NCBI GenBank assembly: GCA_002104905.1
Contig: MCFE01000635.1
Span: 1 to 51,043 of the forward strand
Source of the DNA: Basidiobolus meristosporus CBS 931.73
Taxonomy: Eukaryota; Basidiobolomycota; Basidiobolomycetes; Basidiobolales; Basidiobolaceae
DNA: 51,043 bases
Direction of reading: 5' to 3'
The translations under genes and the position numbers were made by a program. Every line of letters begins with the position of its first letter. Within the stretch, counting starts at the first letter, position 1. This document shows positions 46,351 through 51,043 of the stretch, piece after piece. The notes below the pieces were generated by a model that was not told where the DNA came from, ran no database searches, and saw nothing but the letters and a program-made list of their open reading frames with translations.

Positions 46351-47336
46351 AAATGCAGTTTTTACATCCATTTGATGAATAAAAAACTTATTTTTGGCTG
46401 CAATAGCCAATATTAATCTGATGGAATTAAACTTGGCTACTGGTGCAAAGGTCTCAGTATAGTCAAGTCCTTTTGTTTGAGAGTATCCATTGGCCACAAG
46501 TCTTGCTTTGTATCTTTCAATTGTACCATCAGCCTTGTATTTTGTCTTGAAGACCCATCTGCATCCAATTGATTTTTGGTTGATTGGTAATTTGACTAAG
46601 TCCCAAGTTTGATTTTCCATCAGGGCCTGATATTCCTCAATCATTGCAGATCTCCAAAACTTTGTCTGAGGGCTATTTAGGGCCTCTTTTACAGTCTGGG
46701 GTTCATCAATATGGACTGAATAGGCATAGGCTAAGTTTGTACCCTCATTGATATAGTAATTTGGGCTATTTCTTGTCCAATTGGATCTCCGGGCATTTGA
46801 TACTGGAATGATCACTTCTGGGATATTCCTGGGCACTAATTCTGGCTGAACCATGGTTGTAGAGTCCTCTGGAGTGAAAAATTTTCATTGTTTTTCCTTG
46901 ATTCAATCCTGACAATTGGTGGACTTAAGATCAGATTTTTGTCATCATCTGATGGCATTTCTTGTGAAAATTTTGAATTTTCATCAATCAACACATCCCT
47001 GGACTTGATCAGCTTCTTTGCTTTTGTATTGTAGAGTCTGTATGCCTTACTCTCATTGTAGTAGCCCAAAAATATGCATTTTACACTTTTTGGCTCAAAT
47101 TTTGACTGATTTCCAGCCAGTTTTTTGGCATATGCTGTACACCCAGATATTCTTAGATGTTCTGCACTTGGTCTGTATCCATACCATGCTTCAAGTGGAG
47201 TAGAATCACAAAGTATTCTGTTATAACTCCTATTTTTAAGGTATACAGCAGTGGCAACTGATTCCGCCCAAAAATCATGGGATAATCTTTGATCATGGAT
47301 CATAGATTTTGCCACATCAATGATTGATCTGTTAGC
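46348..47336 (-). pseudogene. Copia A1 integrase C-terminal part and reverse transcriptase start
   Basis: 46836-47315: the integrase end (FWAESVATAVYLKNR, CTAYAKKLAGNQSKFEPKSV, LGYYNESKAYRLYN). A frameshift at about 46840-46870 leads into 46348-46854: reverse transcriptase (TVKEALNSPQ, WDLVKLPINQKSIGCRWVFK, RYKARLVANGYSQ, HQMDVKTAF with the first catalytic Asp). A nonsense codon at 47337 (NGVAE then TGA) separates it from the preceding frame. Confidence 0.9.
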
Positions 47337-48496
47337 TCATTCTGCTACTCCATTTTGCTGTGGGGAGTATGGTACAGTGGTCTCTTGCTTTATCCCATGA
47401 ATTTTGCAGAAGTGGATGAAGAGTTTTGAGGTATACTCTCCACCATTGTCAAAGCATATTTTCTTGATTTTTTCACCAGTTTCTCCCTCCACCATGGCTT
47501 TAAACTCCCTGAGCTTAGACAGAGCTTCTTCCTTTCTCTCCATGAAGTAGGCCCATGTGTATCTTGTATTATCATCAATAAAAGTGATTAAATACTTCAT
47601 CCTGCCTAAGGATAAATTTTGCATAGGTCCACAGAGATCTGAGTGAATTAGATATAATATTTTCTTAGTTTTGATTAACTCAGAGCTCTTGAACGGCTGT
47701 CTGGCTTGTTTCCCATATATGCAGGCTTCACAGTGCCCCAAATTAGCTGGGGGATCAATTTTCACTCCAGAAATTAGCTGATCTTTGATCATTTTATGCA
47801 AATAATCAAAATTGATGTGTCCAAATCTCCTGTGCCAAAGCATTCGTGTTTCTTCATTTAAGTTACTTATATTGGCTTCCAGATATGATGGAATATAAGA
47901 CAACTTGTATAGATTCTGATCTCTGATGCCCAAAGCAATACGGGCACCATTTTGATCAGTGATCCTGCATCCAGAATTGTCAAAACTGAAACTGAGTCCT
48001 TCTGTTGTGGCCTTGCTTACAGATAGTAGGTTCTTGGCTATTTCTGGTATATAGAGTACTTCTTTAAAGGTCAGTGTATGGCTTCCTTTACTGCTTCTAA
48101 GGTTTACTTGGATAGTTCCTTCTCCCACTGCATCAAGTGCTCTATTGTCACCCATGAAAACCTTCTTAATTGGAATTTCTTGATATTGGGTAAAAAGTTC
48201 TTGTTGGTGTGTAAAGTGTTGAGATGCTGGAGAGTCAGTATACCATGTCTGAGAATCCTTCTTTGTGGTCATATTTAGTGCAGATATGAATAGTCTATCT
48301 TCAGTTGTTGCAGCATTTCCATATTCAGGCTTCTTTTGCTGATTATCTTTCTTTTTGAGACACCGGTCTGATGTGTGTCCTTTCCTTTTGCAGTAGTTGC
48401 AAAATAGGTTGCTGTTGCCTTTGTAGGGTCTTGGGTACCTCCTCTGTTGGCTATCATTGCCTATTAAAGCATTTTCTTCTTCCTTCTTATTGGCGC
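47337..48496 (-). pseudogene. Copia A1 gag end, protease, GAG-pre-integrase and integrase core
   Basis: A long open minus-strand frame. Zinc knuckle CNYCKRKGHTSDRC; protease region WYTDSPASQHF, where the usual D-S/T-G-A is D-S-P-A; GAG-pre-integrase H-R-R-F-G-H and CEACIYGKQARQPF; integrase core with HSDLCGPM, FIDDNTRYTWAYF, FDNGGEYTS and PYSPQQNGVAE. The first residues of the open frame (48497-48518) belong to the inserted LTR C, not to Gag: the real Gag continues at 49570-49610 (LLDEELRKSS). Confidence 0.92.
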
Positions 48497-49569
48497 TGTA
48501 GTGGGGTGACAGTGACACCCACTGACAGATGTGCTCATTCCCTTATTTTCCACTTCCCTATATCTCTACTACACTTATTTTAGTTTTATTCCATTTGTCT
48601 TACCCAATCAGTACTATCCCATAAGCCGGTTGACTATCACACCTGCTTACCTTATTGCATAAGTTACCCCTCACTTTATGTAAGATTACTAGCTACAAGT
48701 GCTTCTATATTAGGCAAGTACCCGCGCCAGTACCCGTGACACATGATCAACCTGTGTCACCATCCCTACCATTTCCATACCATATATGGTATCCCCATGT
48801 TACACAGGTTTCAGAATACTGATTCCTGATTGGTTGGATGTGCTGTGCCTCTTAGAACCTTCCGGCACCTACTTAGAACATTCTTAGGTCATTCTGATGT
48901 CATTGAGATTTCTATTGATATCCGGAACCTTCTGGAACACCATGATTAGTAATCACTTAGCCAGTGAAGAAAAAGTATATAAGGGAGGCTATCACTCAAC
49001 AATAAATCATCATCCCTTTTATCAATATACCGACTTGTTGATTAGTGTGATCACTGCTACCTGCTGCTACCTGAACTTCCAACCCTAGACCACAGGACAC
49101 TCCCAGGAAACCGCGCTGACAGCCAACTGACCTTGGAGGCACTACTTGTGAGGAATACTCAGAGTAGGTATCTTTTATTATATTTGATTCTTTCCCAAGT
49201 TTGTTCTTGTACAGGCAAAGATACTTTTCTGTCTTTGTAACTATTGACCACAGCTGCATTCTTATCAAGTCCCTGCTGGTGGAGTTTACAGTTGTTTTGA
49301 CTTTGGAAGCTTTAGTACATTGTCATCTCAAAGGACGCTGAACCCAGCACATACTTTTGTTAAGACGCCAACTAAGTTGGGGATTGTAGCTCAATAGTTT
49401 TCCCTTGACAAGCTTGTGGCTTTATTCCCCTTCACATTAGATTAGAGACAGAACCCAAGTATTCCTAGCAAGCTTTTGCCAGAGGTTATCGCACCCAGTG
49501 AACACCCCACACACAAAACACTTGAGAAGTGTTGGACGTATCTCTCCCTTGGACTTATACACCACCACA
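48497..49569 (+). repeat. Solo LTR family C, copy e, inside copia A1 gag
   Basis: 1073 bp, flanked by GCGC (48493-48496, 49570-49573). Removing it and one GCGC joins the Gag codons on both sides in frame, confirming its ends and the 4-bp duplication. Confidence 0.92.
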
Positions 49570-49610
49570 GCGCTTGATTTTCTTAATTCTTCATCCAGGA
49601 GCCTTCCATA
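49570..49610 (-). pseudogene. Copia A1 gag, short continuation
   Basis: 41 bp reading LLDEELRKSS on the minus strand, in frame with 48496 after removing LTR C. It is cut off by the LTR of a second copia A at 49611; the rest of A1 must lie beyond the window or be lost. Confidence 0.75.
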
Positions 49611-49959
49611 TGTTGTAAGAGTCTTGGAGATATTGGAAGTGATTGGGAGAACAAGTAGATTATGTGGTTTTCACTTAATGATTTATTGAATGTAAAAGTG
49701 GTATTTATACTTTTACCTGGTCTTGTCATTACAAACACGTAGAATAGGTTAAGGAAGGTCCCAAGAACATGTGTGCAAAGTTTGGGGCTGTTTGGACAAC
49801 TTTGAGAATTTTCATGATCTGGGTACCTGGTATTTTGGTGAAAATATTCTAAGTAAATCCCAACAAGGAATTTGGTCAGTATTCTCTAGGATTTGAAGGT
49901 GATGATCTAAGTGACTAAGTTAGGTGAATATTTAGGTGGAAATATGAATTTTTACAACA
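49611..49959 (-). repeat. Copia A2, 3' LTR
   Basis: 349 bp, tgttgtaagagtcttgg to tttttacaaca, very similar to 44775-45122. It starts abruptly in A1 gag, so A2 probably inserted into A1; the far flank lies outside the window. Confidence 0.85.
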
Positions 49960-51043
49960 CTCCCACTCAGCTAAATATTCATACTGACTAGTCCTAATTT
50001 TGAACCTAAGATATTCAAACTTGTCTCTAGCTAATGGTTTAGTAAATATGTCTGCAATCATTTCATCTGTAGAGCAGTAAACTAAGCTAACTAAGTTATT
50101 CTCTATAGCTTCACGTATGAAATGATGTCTAATATCTATGTGCTTGGTTCTAGCATGAAAAGTTGGATTTCTACCTAGTTGTATACATCCTTGATTATCT
50201 TGAAATAAAGTAATAGGCGTTTTTTGACATAGGCCTAAATCTGCAAAGAGCTTTCTTAACCACATTGCTTCTTTTGTAGCTTCACAGGCTGCCATATACT
50301 CTGCCTCTGTAGGTAGAAAGTGCTACGGTTGGTTGCTTTCTTGAATTCCATGAAATGGCTCCTTTACAATAAAGAAAGGTGTATCCTGTGGTGGATCTTC
50401 TGTCTTCTAAATTTCGTCCCCAATCAGCATCAAAGTATCCCACAAGATCCTGTTCTGAATCCTTATAAGTGTATCTTAAGCAGATATCAGCAGTTCCTTT
50501 TAGGTATCTAAAAATCCGCTTAACTGCTGCAATATGATCAGATCCATAATTCTGATTATGCTGGCTGACAACTCCCACTGAATATGAGATATCTGGACGT
50601 GTTCCAAGCATGATATACATCAGACTGCCGACCATAGATTGATAAGGAAAGTCAGGGCTTTCAGATGGCACCAAGCTCTCTTGATTTGGTTGAGTTTTGA
50701 CCAAGTTAAGGTTTGTCTCCATTGGGGTGGCTGCCGGTTTACAGTCTTCCATTTTGTACTTCTTTAGTATATCTTGAATATACTTGGATTGGCTTAGGGT
50801 AATAGTCTGGGTACTTCTGTCTATGGAGAACTTAATCCCTAAGTAGTAACTAAGTTCTCCTAGATTGGACATCTTGAACTCCTTAGATAGGCTGGATTTA
50901 GTCTCTTCCAATGTTTCTAGGTTATTGGTGGCTATAATAAGATCATCCACATATAAAGCTAATAGAACTGGATTTGCTCTATCTGGCTTATAGTATATAC
51001 TATAGTCAGCATTACTCCTTTTGAAACTCAAAGATTCCAAATA
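49960..51043 (-). pseudogene. Copia A2 reverse transcriptase and RNase H, partial
   Basis: 50282-51040: reverse transcriptase C-terminal half with ALYVDDLIIATNN, YYLGIKFSID, GTRPDISYSV and DWGRNLEDRRSTTGYTF, then GAISWNSRKQPTVALST. A frameshift near 50300 leads to 49915-50295 with RNase H (WLRKLFADLGL, QDNQGCIQL, TKHIDIRHHF). A second frameshift near the end gives an altered C-terminus that reads into the LTR. The element continues past the right window edge. Confidence 0.9.

Overview
The window is a eukaryotic, AT-rich stretch built almost entirely from nested transposable elements. No housekeeping gene, tRNA, rRNA or CRISPR array was seen. The element set is Ty3/gypsy and Ty1/copia LTR retrotransposons, solo LTRs, CACTA-type Tnp2 transposases, and PIF/Harbinger elements with a Myb-like partner gene. 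It fits a repeat-dense fungal genome best, but no host gene is present to prove this, and the species cannot be named.

Layout. 1-2480: 5' part of a minus-strand copia (family B) and scrambled CACTA fragments with a copia-A LTR. 2490-7005: a decayed minus-strand copia-B element split by a 1.95-kb foreign insert (3203-5148) flanked by a 4-bp direct repeat. The insert holds a uracil-DNA-glycosylase-like gene, a second unrecognised gene and an iteron-like AT-rich block, and looks like an endogenised DNA-virus fragment. The copia-B 5' LTR carries a 732-bp near-perfect palindromic MITE. 8119-16255: an old gypsy copy interrupted by a young, apparently intact copy of the same family (9361-14298, identical 368-bp LTRs, one 1377-residue Gag-Pol frame, 4-bp target duplication). 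16256-24230: the 5' half of an inverted CACTA copy, an LTR-C relative, a palindromic MITE, a gypsy gag relic and a decayed plus-strand copia A.

23930-42330: a CACTA element hit by a PIF/Harbinger element (28000-39811). The Harbinger is itself split by a second, inverted Harbinger copy that carries along a piece of the same CACTA flank, giving a multi-kilobase inverted duplication. Solo LTRs of two families (C and D) landed in the arms later. 42640-51043: several copia-A pieces, including a nearly complete minus-strand element (44775-49610) interrupted by a solo LTR C and abutted by a second copia A that runs off the right edge.

How the parts act together: the Harbinger transposase and Myb-like protein share their terminal repeats with the palindromic MITEs, so they are the likely drivers of those MITEs. 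The gypsy Gag-Pol is probably the only fully autonomous unit. The virus-like insert is the least explained object here.
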